NCBI GenBank assembly: GCA_015179045.1
Contig: WHUZ01000182.1
Span: forward strand, 1-44,091
DNA: 44,091 nucleotides
Source of the DNA: Kalaharituber pfeilii
Lineage: Eukaryota > Ascomycota > Pezizomycetes > Pezizales > Pezizaceae
Direction: 5' to 3'
The position numbers were made by a program, and so were the translations under genes. Of this stretch, positions 1 through 12,773 are shown piece by piece (the first letter of the stretch is position 1; every line of letters begins with the position of its first letter). The notes beneath the pieces were generated by a model. It was not told where the DNA came from. It made no database searches and saw only the letters and a program-made list of their open reading frames with translations.

Positions 1-2023
1 CCTAGCCTGTTTCTTCCAACCTAATTTTCTTCCCAGAGATAGAGAGACGACAGAAGCAGATGCATCGGGGTCGATGAGGGCTCGGATTTTCATTCCAGAG
101 GGTTGGAATTCAATATCAGTTACCAGGAGAGGGTAATGTTCAGGGGACCTCCCAATGGTGCTTTGAGGGTCCTTCACTTATTTCTCAAATTGTTATGGAT
201 TGATTCACTATCTGAGTTGAGTTTGATAATATGGACGGTTTTTTCGGTCATTGGTCTGCCTCTTCTTATTCGAGAGTTGTATCCTATCCTCCAAAGCCTT
301 TACATCCCCTTTTTTCCTTTTTTACCTTAGTGGCCGTTGTTGGTTTAGGCTTAGTGTTCCCTCCTTTATAGGTCCATCCATTCCAACAATCTCTAGTTTC
401 ATGTGTATCGGAGGCATAGCAGATCCAAACACTATCTGGCTTTCTCTGTTCTTTGACCTCATCAGGTACATTGTCGTAGTTCCTTGGGTTGTCGAAGGTG
501 TACCCCTCTTTCGAGACTAGTTTGGAGGGGGCCAGCAAGGTGGTGTTTGTACTTTTCCTGTCAGATTGCTTGTGCTTATTGGCAGGTTTGGAGGAGGTAT
601 AGGTATGGGCAGAGGCATAGGTAGCGATAGAGATGGCTGTTTCCTTCCACAGAGACCAGTTGGTCATAGCCTTTGGGTGTCCTGCATATGGTTCACAATT
701 ACAGTATCAACATTCTTCATGACGAAGCCAATTAGGACTTCATCGTCTAAGCCTGCTGAAAAGTTCCATTCGTCGATGTCAGTAAGGTAAGAGTGTATGT
801 TCTTTGTTTGGCGAGTGTTCTGAATCTTTCGAGCTTTTCGGCTTTATCTTGTTTGTCCTGGTATTGCCTCTGGAATTGTTCAATGCATTGCACTCGGGTC
901 TATTCCGCATTACGATAGCCCCTCCACATGTCTTTGCAGACCCTTCCAAGTAATGGGAAATCATCCTGTTCTTAGTTCTATCATTCTTAACATTATATAC
1001 CTCAAAATACTCCTCTATTGAGAAGAGGAAGTCATCCAGTTCTTCAGGCCTTCTAGCAAAGGATTTTGGCTGCTTTACCTTGGGTGAAGGTGAGCGGGAC
1101 TTGAGTGGGACTGGCGACAGCAGCGGCAGGACTCTGAGCAGCTGCGTGAGGGTCTCCGACTCGGTTATTTGGTAGTGGTGGAGAGTCCTACTGTTGCTGT
1201 AGGACTCTAACGACCTGCTGGGTTAATGTATTCATCTGAGTAATTAGTGTGGTTAGTTGTGTCCCTATTTCCTATGCCATTGCTGCCCTGAGCGTTTCTA
1301 ATCTATCGTTTCGGCTTGAGCTTCAGCCTCAAATCATTTGTCTACTAGGTCAGTGAGGGTCTCGAAATTGATATTTACCAGCTCCTTAAGGTCTGCGATG
1401 TCTGTTGCCTGGTGTATAACCATTCATTTCAGAGGTTAGCTGTATCAGTCATTGCTGTCTCGGCGCTAGATTTCGCCTGCTCTATTCTTTGTTCTAAGCT
1501 TCCCTTCACACAGCTTGCTTTTTCAACAAATGCTTTCATGAACTGACTACTGGGCCCTAATGGGAGGGGTGTGCTCATTACTTTCCTTTGGATACCTTCG
1601 GTAGTGCTGTGGATTTGCCTTGCGGAAATACATCTGACAGCGGGAGCTCACACGTGAGGTGTGTGGGGTTGGTTGTGCAAATGTGGGGAGGCGTGCTATC
1701 TATGGCAGTCCCATAGGTAGGAACTGCTCTTGTACGATGTATTGACTTGGGGGGAATCCCATCCTTCGATCTGCGTGGGGCTGTATATGAAATTCGCCGT
1801 GGTTGGTTATCTCTGGACATCGCGATATCTTGGCCATTGTCAGTGAGAAGGGACTGTGCGGTTTCCACAGATTCTATCTCCTTATAGGTGTGCCTGCTTT
1901 CTGACTCCTGAGGTGCATGCTGAGAGCGATTGGAGTACTAGGAGAGTCGGGAGAGTGATCGTTGGAGCTCCATTGCTTATCAGGTGTAGGAAAGAAAAGA
2001 AAAAAGTAGTAACAGCAGTATAA
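1..2023 (-). pseudogene. Gyp-3 gag (Ty3/Gypsy), partial, RIP-damaged
   Basis: Gag polyprotein remnant read on the minus strand from the LTR at 2024 towards the window edge, so pol lies outside. Around 1060-900 the translation has the typical Retrotrans_gag pattern (PEELDDFLFSIEEYFEVY, then a MISHYLEGSAK-like segment), which in this family builds the capsid core of the virus-like particle. Upstream (about 1560-1300) is a helical, Gln/Glu-rich stretch. Near 350-300 a partly eroded CCHC-like knuckle (THETRDCW) is followed by a Lys-rich tail, as expected for nucleocapsid. The frame is interrupted by TAG/TGA stops where Gln or Trp is expected. The longest open piece is 284-667. The first Met is not certain. 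Confidence 0.7.
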
Positions 2024-2498
2024 TGTTAGCGTAGGCATCACTGGGCTCATGGTACAGTGCGAAGGCAGCGAAGCGGACAGCAAAAGATTATGTAAGAGCG
2101 TTAAGTAAGAGTTCAACTTAGAACACTGCTAGTATCTTGATTTCTTCTAGCTATCTATTCGGCCCATTTATATAGACTTCTGAGCTATCAACATAATATG
2201 ACAATGATATGATGAATATAGATAAGACATATAGATAAGGAGATGTAGTAGAAACATGCATTAGAAAGGTCAGTAGCACCTAATACATGTATACATATTA
2301 CTTTATAAACCATGTACAGTTGCTAGTCTGTATGACTTATTGCTTGATACACACTTCTGTACGCGACTACTGTTTCTCGGGCCCAAAAGTTCTATGCGTT
2401 ACCTAGTAGTAATCAGCTACATCTTTAGCACACGGCTTATATAGAACTAGCAGTGCTTCTCGGAGCAGTATTCCATAAGTCTTACCTTAGCCGTAACA
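2024..2498 (-). repeat. Gyp-3 5' LTR (minus strand)
   Basis: 475-bp LTR with TGTTA...TAACA ends. On the minus strand it starts TGTTACGGCTAAGG at 2498 and ends CTAACA at 2024. It contains a TATATAAAT box near 2170 followed by AGCAGTGT (RC of about 2122-2129). Immediately inside the element (2014-2023) lies the reverse complement of a TTATACTGCT putative primer site. The right flank (2499 on) is Gyp-2 sequence, so this element inserted into Gyp-2. The partner LTR lies outside the window. Confidence 0.75.
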
Positions 2499-4169
2499 CA
2501 AACCTGCTAGACTGTAGATGCAACTACTCAAAGATAGGCAACTTCTAATCAATGGGCAACTTGTTGAACAAGACTATGACCTTGATGGCATCAACATCGA
2601 TAACTAGAAAAGAAGAAAAGATGAGTTATTGGTAGTACCTAAAGAATACTAGTCCAAAGTCATGAAGCAATGCTATGACTCTGATGTCGCTAGTTACTAG
2701 GAAGTGCACTACACTTATGAAATCATTTTAAGGAACTTCTACTAGGATGGATAGAAGAAAGATACCCAACACTATATTGCAAGTTGTACCCCCTATCAGA
2801 AGGCTAAAGCAGACAGACATCCACGATCGATACAACTTATCCCAATGCCAATAGGTATCAAGCCTTTCGAAGAAATCGCAATGGACTTCATTGAAGAACT
2901 ACTAGAGTTAGAAAGCTCCAATGCTATCCTTGTTATTACTGACTGGTTCACTAAAGTACAATAATATATACTGGCCAAGATAACTTAGACAGCTACTGAT
3001 GTTGCATCTGTTTTCATCAATAAGATCTGGTGATACTATGGTCTATGTCTTGCAATTCTCTCCGACTATGGACCTCAATTTACCTCTGTATGCTAGAAGG
3101 AACTAAACAATAAGCTTGGTATTAAGCTCTGACTTTCTACTGCCCACCATTCTCAGACTGATGGACTCTCTGAAAGAGCCATCCAAGTGTTGAAGTAGTA
3201 CCTATATATCTTCTATCACGATCATTAAAACCATTAGACTACTTGGCTACTCCTAGCTAAGTTCACCTACAACTCTTCACATACCTCTACCCACAGTTAT
3301 ATACCCTTCAAAAGCCTATGTGGATTCAACTTGAATATAATTTATATTTCAGATGACCATACCTTCACCTTATCAGCAGCAGAAGAGTAGCTCGATCAGA
3401 TGACGATGGTTCATAATAACATCCACAACATTCTCAAGAAGATAAACGATAAGAGGTCTGAACTTTATATTAAAAGGTCTTGTCAGTTCTGAGTAGGAGA
3501 CCAAGTCCTTATTGATCGACGCAATCTTTGGGTTGTTATTAGCAATCATAGGGTACTTAGTAATAAGTATATTAGTCCCTATAAGGTCAAGAGAGTAGTT
3601 ATTCAATATGCTTATGAGCTCAACTTACTCTGAGGCATCTGTCTTCAAAAAGTCATCTACACCAGCCTTCTGAAGCTATACTAAGTCCGAGACAAAGACC
3701 AAATAGACCTCGACAATAATGAAGAAGAATTTTACTATAATATTGACTACGTCATTGATAGTAGAAGAGTCCAAGGTCAGGTTAAATACTGAATCCATTG
3801 ATAAGAGTATAATGAAGACAATAATATATGGGAACCACTTGCAAACCTTCAACGTGGTATTGAACTACTTAGGGAGTTTCACGAGAATAACCCGTGCAAG
3901 CTCAGAGACTCAAATATCTAAAGGCTTTGAATTTCATGTGAGTACTATATGAACTAGTACTTCACATATCTAATACTGTTGTATAGGATACACTAGTCTT
4001 ACCATCGGCTATTAATACAAAAGTTATTAATGAACAAGTACTATGCATTATAGTATGCTGAATTACTTAGCTATAAAAGATAACTTTACTAACTTACCAA
4101 AGAGTCAATAATACTCTCAAGTCAACTTAGTAGGCCTTTAGGATGAAGAACCTCTAAGACAGAGAGTAA
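2499..4169 (+). pseudogene. Gyp-2 copy 1: pol 3' end (integrase + chromodomain)
   Basis: 3' part of a chromovirus pol, homologous to the fuller copy at 30211-31266. From 2499 the sequence follows the end of RNase H and the integrase zinc-binding region, then the catalytic core (about 2830-3200) and C-terminal region (to about 3650). A chromodomain follows. Stops are TAG/TGA at former Gln, Trp and Arg codons, typical of RIP. A purine tract (AAGACAGAGAGTAA, 4156-4169) directly before the LTR is the likely plus-strand primer. The 5' portion is cut by the Gyp-3 LTR end at 2498. Confidence 0.75.
3721..3921 (+). pseudogene. Chromodomain of Gyp-2 copy 1
   Basis: The in-frame translation shows the chromodomain pattern: an aromatic start, a beta-strand segment YVIDSRRVQGQVKY, three stops replacing the LV-W core, then YNEDNNIWEPLANL and a helix GIELLREFHENNP. 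In chromoviruses this C-terminal integrase module binds methylated histones and directs insertion to heterochromatin. The signature WEPLxNL is clear. The broken codons fit CpA/TpG transitions. Confidence 0.75.
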
Positions 4170-4753
4170 TGTTATAGCTAAAGGTAAAGACCTACTGAAT
4201 ATTAGGAAGGTACCACCTCTGTACCATTATAAGACTTGCTAAGATATATCTGATCAATACTAGGTGAGCTACAGTATACTTTGGTTGTTTAATAGTTACT
4301 TCACAAACATGTGTGTCAGTTCTTGTATATACACTACACTAATATATGTACGGTACTTATGAAGCAACTGGCATCGCTTATAATACCTTTTACTAATAAT
4401 ACATAGTTGCAATATAGATAATACTTCACTTGCTTATTGGTTTTAGAAAGGAGATCTATGTTGTTACATATTTCTATTATATTACTGTTTCTATATTTAC
4501 TTATCTATTTTATGAGATAATATCATCATATTATAGTCATATTATTAATTGTTAATGAGTCATATATGACAAGTGCTTAATATATAAGGCTCAGCTTCTG
4601 CCATTAATTAAGATACTAGCAGTATCCTAAGTTTTATTTAAACTCTACATCTATTATGTATCTTTCACCCACTCTTCTTCGTTGCTCACCTTTAGCCATA
4701 CTATTCGTACTGGACTGCTACCACTTAGTAACATTGAAGCCCCTGGCCTAACA
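4170..4753 (+). repeat. Gyp-2 LTR, middle of a tandem array
   Basis: 584 bp, TGTTATAGCTAAAGG...GGCCTAACA. It is similar along its whole length to 6065-6660 and 25437-26030. It contains a TATATAAGGC box near 4580 and AGCAGTATCC about 40 nt further on. It is preceded by a polypurine tract. It is followed directly, without primer site, gag or RT, by integrase sequence. Confidence 0.8.
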
Positions 4754-6064
4754 CAAACCCTGTGAGGAAATTATAATAAACTTTATTAGAGGACTACCAG
4801 AGTCAGAAGGCTTCAATACTATCCTCATCATCACTGACCAGTTTATTAAAGTACAATAATATATACTGGCTAAGATAACTTAGACAGCTACTAATGTTAC
4901 ATCTATTTATATTAACGAGATATGACAATACTATAGTCTACTTTTTACAATTACTTCTAACTGTCAACCTCAATTTGCCTCTATATGCTAGAAAGAGATT
5001 AACAATAAGCTTGATATTAAGCTCCGACTCTTCACTATATATTATTCTTAGACCAATAGACTCTTCAAAAGAGCCATTCAAACATTGAAGCAATATCTTC
5101 ATATTTTGTATTATAATTATTAAAACTATTAGACTACTTGGCTACTCCTAGCTGAGTTCAACTACAACTCCTTATATACTTCTACTTATAGTTATATACC
5201 TTTTGAGAGCTTATATAGATTTAATTCAAAGACTATTTATGTTTTAGATGACCATACCTTCATGTCATCTGTAGTAGAAGACTGGCTCAACTGAATGACT
5301 ACAGTTTATAATGATATTTATAACACTCTCAAGAAGATTAATAATAAGAGGTCTTTCCTCTATATTGAGAAGTCTTATTAGTTCTGAGTAGGAGATTAAG
5401 TTCTTGTTAATCGATACAATCTCCAATTTATTGCTAGCAATAATAAGGTACTTAGTAATAAGTATATTAATACTTATAAGGTTAAGAGAATTGTTAGTCA
5501 GTATGCATATGAACCCGACTTACTCCAAGGCATCTGCCTATACAAAGTCATCTATACTAGCCTTCTAAAGCTATACTAAGTCTGAAATAAAGACTAAATA
5601 GACTTCAATAATGATAAAGAAGAAATATATGATAATATTGACCATATTATTGATAGTAAAAGAGTCTGAGGTTAGGTTAAATACCAAATCTGTTAGCAAA
5701 GGTATAATAAAGATGATAATATATGGAAACCACTTGCAAACCATCAATGTGGTATTGAACTACTTAGGAAGTTTTATGAGAATAACCTGTACAAGTCTAG
5801 AGACTCAAATATCTAAAGGCTTTGAATTTATATAAGTATTATATAAACTACTACTTAATATAATTTAATACTATTGTATAAGACATACTGGTTTTACTAT
5901 TGGCTATTAATATAAAAGATATTAATAAACAAGTACTATACATTATGGTATATTAAATTGCTTAGCTATAAAAGATAACTTTACTAACCTACTAAAGGAT
6001 CAATAATACCCTTAGGTCAACTTAGTAGGCCTTCAGGATAAAGGACCTCTAAGATGGGGAGTGA
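4754..6064 (+). pseudogene. Gyp-2 copy 2: integrase + chromodomain remnant
   Basis: This begins in the integrase core (the segment corresponding to 30571 in the fuller copy) exactly at the end of the preceding LTR. Everything from the primer site through RT and RNase H is missing. It runs through the core, the C-terminal region (to about 5575) and a chromodomain at about 5608-5800 (frame with TWEP-like remnants and ELLRKFYENN). It ends in the polypurine tract AAGATGGGGAGTGA (6051-6064) before the next LTR. It is heavily RIP-mutated, more TpA-rich than copy 1. Confidence 0.7.
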
Positions 6065-6660
6065 TATTATGACTAAAGGTAAAGACCTACTAAATATCAG
6101 ATAATATACTACTACCATATTATTATAAGACTTGCTAAGATATATCTGATCAATACTAAGTGAGCCTTAGTATACTTTGGTTATTCGGTGGTTACCTCAC
6201 AGATATATATGTCAGTTCTTGTATGTATACTGCACTAATACATATATAGTACTTATGAAGTAACTGGCATTAGTTATAATACCTTTACTAATAATCCATA
6301 ATTGTAATATAGATAATAGTTTTCTTATTTTATTGGTTTCAGAAAGAAGATCTATATTATTATATGTTTCTATTATATTAGTATTTCTATATTTACTTAT
6401 TTATTTTATAAGATAGTATTATCATATTATAGTTATGTTATTAATTATTAATAAGTCATATATGATGGACACTTAATATATAAGCCCCAGCTTCTGCTAT
6501 TAGTTATAAAGAATTAAGATACTAGCAGTGTCCTAAGTTTTACTTGAACTCTAAGTTTATTACTTACCTTTTGCTTGCTCTTCTTTATCACTCGCCTTTA
6601 GCTATATCATTCATACTAGTTTGCTACTACTTAGTAACATTGAAGCATCTGATAGTAATA
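6065..6660 (+). repeat. Gyp-2 LTR, right end of tandem array
   Basis: About 596 bp, starting TATTATGACTAAAGG (RIP form of TGTTA) and ending near ATAGTAATA. It is homologous to 4170-4753. The AGCAGTGTCC motif at about 6523 follows a TATATAAGCC box. The right border is approximate because the end is mutated and the next sequence is a different element. Confidence 0.7.
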
Positions 6661-7600
6661 AGATTCTATTAGAAGTTCTAGAAGATATTATCTTAGATTG
6701 AGACTCAAAGATAATCTCATATTTCTAGCAAGTACTAAAGAATCTATTAGGTCTTATGATAAAGCTATCGACTACCTTCTACTCTAAAACTGATGGGTAA
6801 ACAAAGCGAACAAACTAAACTATTAAATAATATTTATAATACTATTATTCTTGAAAGCAGAACACCTTTTACCTATAGCAGAGTTTGCATATAACTTCTC
6901 CTTCTCTAAAATAATAAGTATGTCTCCTTGTAAAGTTAACTTTGAGTTTGAATCTTACTAGTCCTAGAAACTATTAAGAAAAGTCAAATTCTAGAACTCT
7001 ATTAATGAACTTCTAGAGAAACTCTAGGAAGGAACCTAGAAACAACTTAGAGAAAATATTCTAAAAGCTAGAATTAAGATGACTTGATAGTCTAATACTA
7101 AAAGACTTGAATAACTAAGCTTTATAGTAGGAGATCTCATTATAGTTAGTAAGTAGAATATATAATTCTACTGACCTCATAAGAAACTTAACTATTAAAA
7201 ACCTAAACTTTTCACAATTACTAAAGTAATAGAAACTTAAGTATATAAACTAGAGTTACCCTTAACTATAAAAGTATATGTAGTTTTCTATGTGAGCTTA
7301 TTAGAACCCTATTAGTAAAGTCTAGATTTAACTTAATATATCTCTCTACCCCCCTCAAAAGAAATCGAAGATAAAGTCAATTGGGTAGTTTGGAATATTA
7401 GTAAAAGTAGAAAAAATAAAAAGAAGTATGAGCATCTAGTAGAGTATTTAGTAATATGGAAAAGATACTCAGATAAGATAGCAATATGGGAAGGTTATAA
7501 GAACTTAGCTAGAATAAATAAGAAAATTTTGAAAAAGTTTTATAATAGATATCTATAGGCAGATAGGGATTTCTGAATTAAAATCTTAAAGATAAGAAAG
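6661..7600 (+). pseudogene. Gyp-4 chromovirus integrase C-half and chromodomain
   Basis: A second chromovirus lineage, strongly RIP-mutated. At 6787-6830 the frame reads KTDG*TKRTN*TIK*YL, the conserved integrase segment around the catalytic Glu (normally TDGQTERxNQxLEQYL), with Gln codons turned into TAA. About 7435-7560 reads EYLV*WKRYSDKIAIWEGYKNL, a chromodomain. The N-terminal half of pol is absent. The left border coincides with the end of the Gyp-2 LTR. Confidence 0.7.
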
Positions 7601-8195
7601 TAGGAAAAAAGTAATATTATAGAAATTAATATAGTTAATAGAGAGTTTATAATCTTCTAATAAGGTAGTTATTATTAGAATGGTTACTCTATTAGTAGTA
7701 TAATACTATTAGGAAATAATAGTAAGTACTAAGTAGGAAGGTTAGAGTTACTTAGAATAGAATAGTATTAGTTACTTATAGCTTGATAGAGTAAGCCATA
7801 GGGCTCTAAGTAGAAATACTACTCTATTATCTCTAGAAGAGATAACTAGGCTAGGTGTAGTATTAGGAGGAGCTAATAAGTCTAAAATTTGATAGGTAAT
7901 AGGCTAGACTATGTATTTAGTAGATTAGAATAAGGCTTTAGCCTTTATAAAAAGCTACTATCAGAAAGGGTACTTAGAATAGGATCTAGTAAGAGTATTT
8001 AACTTGAGCTAAATAGCCTACTCTAACAGCAAAATCATTATCAGTGAAAGCTATAATACTTCTATTTAAAGTTATTTCTATATAAGAATATATTCTAAGT
8101 TTTTTATTTATATAATGGGTTATAATAAAGTACTCCCATTATATATATATATATTAGCTTCATAAACCTAGTACTAGGTCTAAAGACCTTACAAT
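7601..8195. other. AT-rich stretch, probable 3' UTR/LTR of Gyp-4
   Basis: No readable protein. It follows the Gyp-4 chromodomain, so it probably holds its 3' UTR and LTR. A possible LTR start is TATTATTAG near 7671 after a purine-rich TAAGGTAGT, but I found no second copy to confirm it. A short (AT)n run lies at about 8141-8155. Confidence 0.3.
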
Positions 8196-8353
8196 CAATA
8201 GTAATATATACTTTCTTAGTACTATCCTATTTAAATATAAAGAATCCTCTGCTAAGTCTAATAGATAATCAGTCTAGTCTAGCAGCACTGACCTTACTAA
8301 AGATTCACAATAAGTATTCCTCAGCTTAAGTAAGTTTTATCTTAGTTATAATA
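8196..8353 (-). repeat. Gyp-1 LTR fragment (3' LTR of a minus-strand copy)
   Basis: The last about 155 bp (plus-strand right part) of a Gyp-1 LTR: TAGTACTATCCTATTT, AATAGATAATCAGTC and the mutated end TTATAATA all align with 10250-10464. The left part of the LTR is missing. The left border is approximate. Confidence 0.6.
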
Positions 8354-9725
8354 TTACCTTCTATTCTAGGGCAGTTGTCTTGACTAACAATTACTGAAAA
8401 GTAACCCAAACTAATTGGTATTATAAGTAATATATATCAGCTCTTTTACTAAGTATCAGTTATAGCAGTAGATATAAAGACACTATTTGCAAATCTATAT
8501 TACATACTCAAAGAATCTGTATTTGTATATTCAGAGAGTTTATCAATCTAAGATTAGTCAGTAGTACTAACTTAGAGTCCTATATTAAGTTTCAATATAA
8601 TTTTTTTCTAAAGGACTAAGGCAAATTATAACCTAAAAATATTATTAAAGGTATTAGTAATATTTTAAGTTTTCTGAATATTTTTTACTAGTTATAGTAT
8701 TGCATTTGGTAAACCAGTCTATAATAACTAAAGTAGTATTAAAGTCCTCAAATTTAGATAGTTCTTTAATAAAGTCCATAGCTATTTCCTTATCAGGCTT
8801 TATACTAGTAGGTATTAGCATATATCTAGTTTATTTTAGATATTAGCCTTCAGATAGGCTTCACAATTAGTAATATAATTAACTATATAGTTTTTTCAGC
8901 TGTCTCAGTAGAGGTTTGGAGAAAGGAGTTCCTGTATTTAGTACATACCCTAGTAGATAGTTATATTACTATTATAGTATTATTATATAATAATACTTTC
9001 AGTTAATGTTGCTTAGGTACTATACAGAATTATCATTATTCCTTACCTATTCATTATATTTAACTCTAGAGATATTAGTCTATATGTTTTTTGCCTTATC
9101 TGCTTCAGTTTATTATGAAAGGATATTAGCTTTACTATTAAGCTTTTCTAAAGTATAGTTAATAATATAATTATATTCAAAAAAGTTGACTTACTAGCTA
9201 TTAAGGTATTATTTAGTAGTAAAGTACTTTAGTATATAGTAAGTAGTAATAGTAAACCTAATTTTCAATAGCTTTATTCTCTATTTCTTATATAAATAAT
9301 CAAAGATTGCTAGTAGTTTTTTTATAGTAAATAGAGTAGTTTGACAGAGGTCTGTATCTGGGAGTAGTAATTGTATAAGTAAAAAATCATAGTACTAGCT
9401 TAAGATGCTGGCAAGTACTTGGTCTAAGCAGTTAGTTTTCATAATTGTAAGCAGAGATTGATCAAATTGTCATAGTATAGTAGCACTTATGAACTTATCT
9501 TTAAGCTCTATATAAGTAGCTTGCTGCTCTGTCTTCTAAGTAAAAAGTACATTTCTAGTTAAGGTAGTCAGTAGTCGAGTTGTAGTAGTATAAAATAAAT
9601 TAGCAGTAGTAGTTGAAGATAAATCGGTAGTAGTAGTTTGTAAAGTCTAGAAAGGCTTATACTTCTTTCTTTATTGGCTGTAGGCCTATAGCCAATAGCA
9701 AATAATAAGGAGTTTGGCCAGGTCT
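8354..9725 (-). pseudogene. Gyp-1 copy, pol 3' portion (minus strand), RIP-eroded
   Basis: Internal Gyp-1 sequence read right to left: RNase H/connection sequence near 9725, integrase, then the 3' UTR next to the LTR fragment. It aligns piecewise with 10465-12185 (shared segments near 8470-8600 and 10930-11070, and 9240-9720 and 11690-12180), with an internal deletion in the 3' UTR. No frame stays open. It stops abruptly at 9725 where another Gyp-1 LTR begins, so it is best read as the host of a nested insertion. Confidence 0.6.
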
Positions 9726-10464
9726 TATTATGAAAATGAGATATTCAGCTATAGTAGGTGCTGGAAGGGACCAGATATTACAGCTATAGTAAGGAAAATG
9801 GCAGTTCTAGTATCATCCTGAAAGTATGAATATAGTAGATCAGAATAGCTACAGAAGTAAATATAGTAGACTAGAAGGGCAGCTACTTAGCGAAGAGTAT
9901 ACAGCAGAGCAGAACAATTTATGGGCATAATGATGGAATGATTGGTTCAGAGTTATAGAGGACTTAGTACACTACTAGTGTCTTGATTCTTATAACTATA
10001 CTATAACTAGCTGATACTTTTATAGAGTTCAGTATAGCAATATATAAGGAGTCAATAAATGAATAATTGGCTGGCCCCATAGCAATTTCTTATCAATACT
10101 AATATCTGTAGTAATAGGTACACATAATAAAAATATGCAAAAATAGTACAGGACAAAAAATAATAAATATACTAATATATATCCATATATAAATAAAGCT
10201 TCTGTAATTCGAGTGTATGTATCAAGCTGCATTCCAAATGATATACTCTTTCATAGTACTGTCCTATTTAAACGATGCAAGAATCAACAGCCAAGCCTAA
10301 TAGGTAATCAGTCTGATTAATCAGTATTAGTTTTATATTCAATTGCAGAATTAGCATTTTCTCCTTAGCAGGTAAGTCTTCACCTTTAGCTGTGGCAGCT
10401 AGTTAGTAGTAGAACTCTTGCCCCTTACTACAGTAGTAGATAAGTTTCTACCCTAGCTGTAATA
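9726..10464 (-). repeat. Gyp-1 LTR A (3' LTR, minus strand)
   Basis: 739 bp, exactly the length of the LTRs of the fuller copy at 33207-33945. It starts TATTA and ends TAATA (RIP forms of TGTTA/TAACA). Its right flank (TTACCCTCCCATTTAGG) matches the reverse complement of the 3' end of Gyp-1 internal sequence, so it is the 3' LTR of the element extending to the right. Confidence 0.85.
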
Positions 10465-12773
10465 TTACCCTCCCATTTAGGATACTCATCTTGAGTAACA
10501 ATTACTAACAGAAAATTAAACTAATTAGGATTGTGGATCTCATACTTTGGCTATTAGTATACCTTATATATAAGGTAATATACAAGCTGAACTGCAGTTG
10601 CCTGTAGCCAATAGTAAGACTAGTATGTCTTTTACTCATCATCAGTGAGCTATTAAAAACCTTCTTAAAGATAAAATCTAGTAGAAAAAAGTTTTTGTAA
10701 GGAAAAGGTACTCATGTCAATGAACTATCTAAGTAGTATAGTTGCATAGAATTCCCATTTATGCAATATACTCTGTCCTATAAGTATCAATAGTTAATTA
10801 GACTATCGAGTCCCAAAAGCTTCTTTAGATATTAATTATGACACTTTCTGACAGATTCCAATAATCTATGAAGATTCTTAACTATATCTCAACTCTCATC
10901 ATTTCTACCATAGTTTAGTCATGGAAGATATGAAGATACTATTTAGGAGTTTGTATTACATACTCTCTGTAATACTAGATATTCTGCGTCAGAGACTCTA
11001 TCAGTTTGGGGATAGTAAGTGGTACAGAATTGGAGTTCTGTATCAAGTTTAGATGTAATATCTTTCCAAAGGGCTGAGGTGAATTATAGTTCATAGTAAT
11101 ATAGTGAGATAGACCAAATTGCCTAAAGATGCCATTGAAGGTGTTGCTAATATCTCGAGTTCTCAAAGTGTTTTTTACTAGTGTATAGCATAATACTGCA
11201 TATTGGTGAACTAGTTTGTGACAACTAAAATAGTATTAAAGCTCTTAGTAGTTCTCCAATAAAGTTTATAGCTATGTCCTTCTAAGGCTTCATACTAGTA
11301 GGTATTAGTATAAGTCTAGTTTGTCTCAGATGTTGGTCAGCTTTGGCCTTCAAGCAGGCTACATCATAACCAGTAACATAATTAGCTACTTAGCTGTTTT
11401 AGTAGAAGTTCTGAGAGAGGAGTCTGATACATACTCCAGTATTAAGCCATGTTACTATCATAGTATTATTATTACTTCTAGTTAATACTGGTTCAAGTAC
11501 CTAGAACCTATTATTATTCCTTAATGATTCGTCATTATTGACTCCAAGGATATTAGTTCATATATTTTTCCACTTCACTAGTCCAAGAGAGAGGATTCAC
11601 TTTGCTATTAGGCTAATGTAATCGAATTTGTACAGTTTCTAGCTTCAGTTGGATTGCTGGTTATTGAGATATTATTTGGTGGTAAAGTATATAATGCATA
11701 GTAGATAGTAAAGGTAGTGAACTTAATTCTAAATAGCTTTATCTTCTATTTGTATAATTAAGTCTTGCCAAGAGTTCATTATTATAGATAGAAGTAGTTT
11801 TATTTAGTAGGGGTTAGTATTTGGGAGTAGGAGTAAAGAATAGTAATATTATTCTTAAGCTCAAGATGCCAGCAAGTACCTGGTCTAAGCAGTCAGTTTT
11901 ATAATCATCAGTAGAAATCATTTGAACTGGTACAGTATGGAAGTACTGATGAACTTGTTTTATAGTTTTATAAAAGTAGCTTGCTACTTTGCCTCCCCTA
12001 AATAAAGAGTATATCTTCGGTCAAGGCTTGTAAGCAGTTGAGTTGTAGTGGAGTAAATTAAATTAGTAGTAATAGTTGAGGAAGAATTGGTGATAGTAGT
12101 TTGCAAAGTCTAGAAAGACTTATATCTTCTTTTATCAGCTAGAGCCAGTTGCGAATACTAGAGGGTTTGATTAGGTATATCTTAATCTCGAGGCCATTAA
12201 TAAAATAACTAAGGAATATAGTTTCGTACATATAGAACTTGTACCATAAGCCTATATTTGCTCAATCTTAATAAGAACTTTTCTACTATCCTTTTATAGT
12301 TTCGTTTGGACTTACCTTTATAAATTAACAGTCTAGGTACTAAATAACTCTACTAATATAAGTGTAGATCTCATCTATTATTTTTTTTGAAAAAGGCAGA
12401 TATATTAATAAGTTCGAGAGGTATAACTAGGTACTTCAAATAAGCTATTGGCTGTGCTTGATAGCTACCATTCATTACTTGACTTAATTTATATAGGGTT
12501 GTAACCATTATTAAATCAAGTTTGGTAACCCATTTACCACTTTAGAACTTCTTTGAGGAGTTCTGATATTAAGAACAAAGAATATTTGTTTAGAGTAGTG
12601 AGTTTATTTAGTACCCTTATAATCAATACATAGTTAAAGGAACCCATCTTTTCTTCTAAAAAAATTAGTGAAGCTGCTTTTGACCTTGACCTTTATATCT
12701 TTCCTGCTAGTAGATATTCAATAATATACTTCTAAAGAGCCTTATCTTCTTCTTGGGTACATTAGACTATAGA
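10465..12773 (-). pseudogene. Gyp-1 copy A-D, pol part (integrase, RNase H, RT), minus strand
   Basis: Reverse-strand homologue of 36050-38329. From the right: RT N-terminus (about 12770-12640), the RT active-site region (YLD codons, RC of 12331-12342), RNase H/connection (about 12180-11700), integrase (about 11700-11000) and the 3' UTR next to LTR A. All frames are broken by RIP-type stops and small indels. The right edge at 12773 is an insertion point. The same element continues at 14821, and the pieces join when the B-C insertion is removed. Confidence 0.75.
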
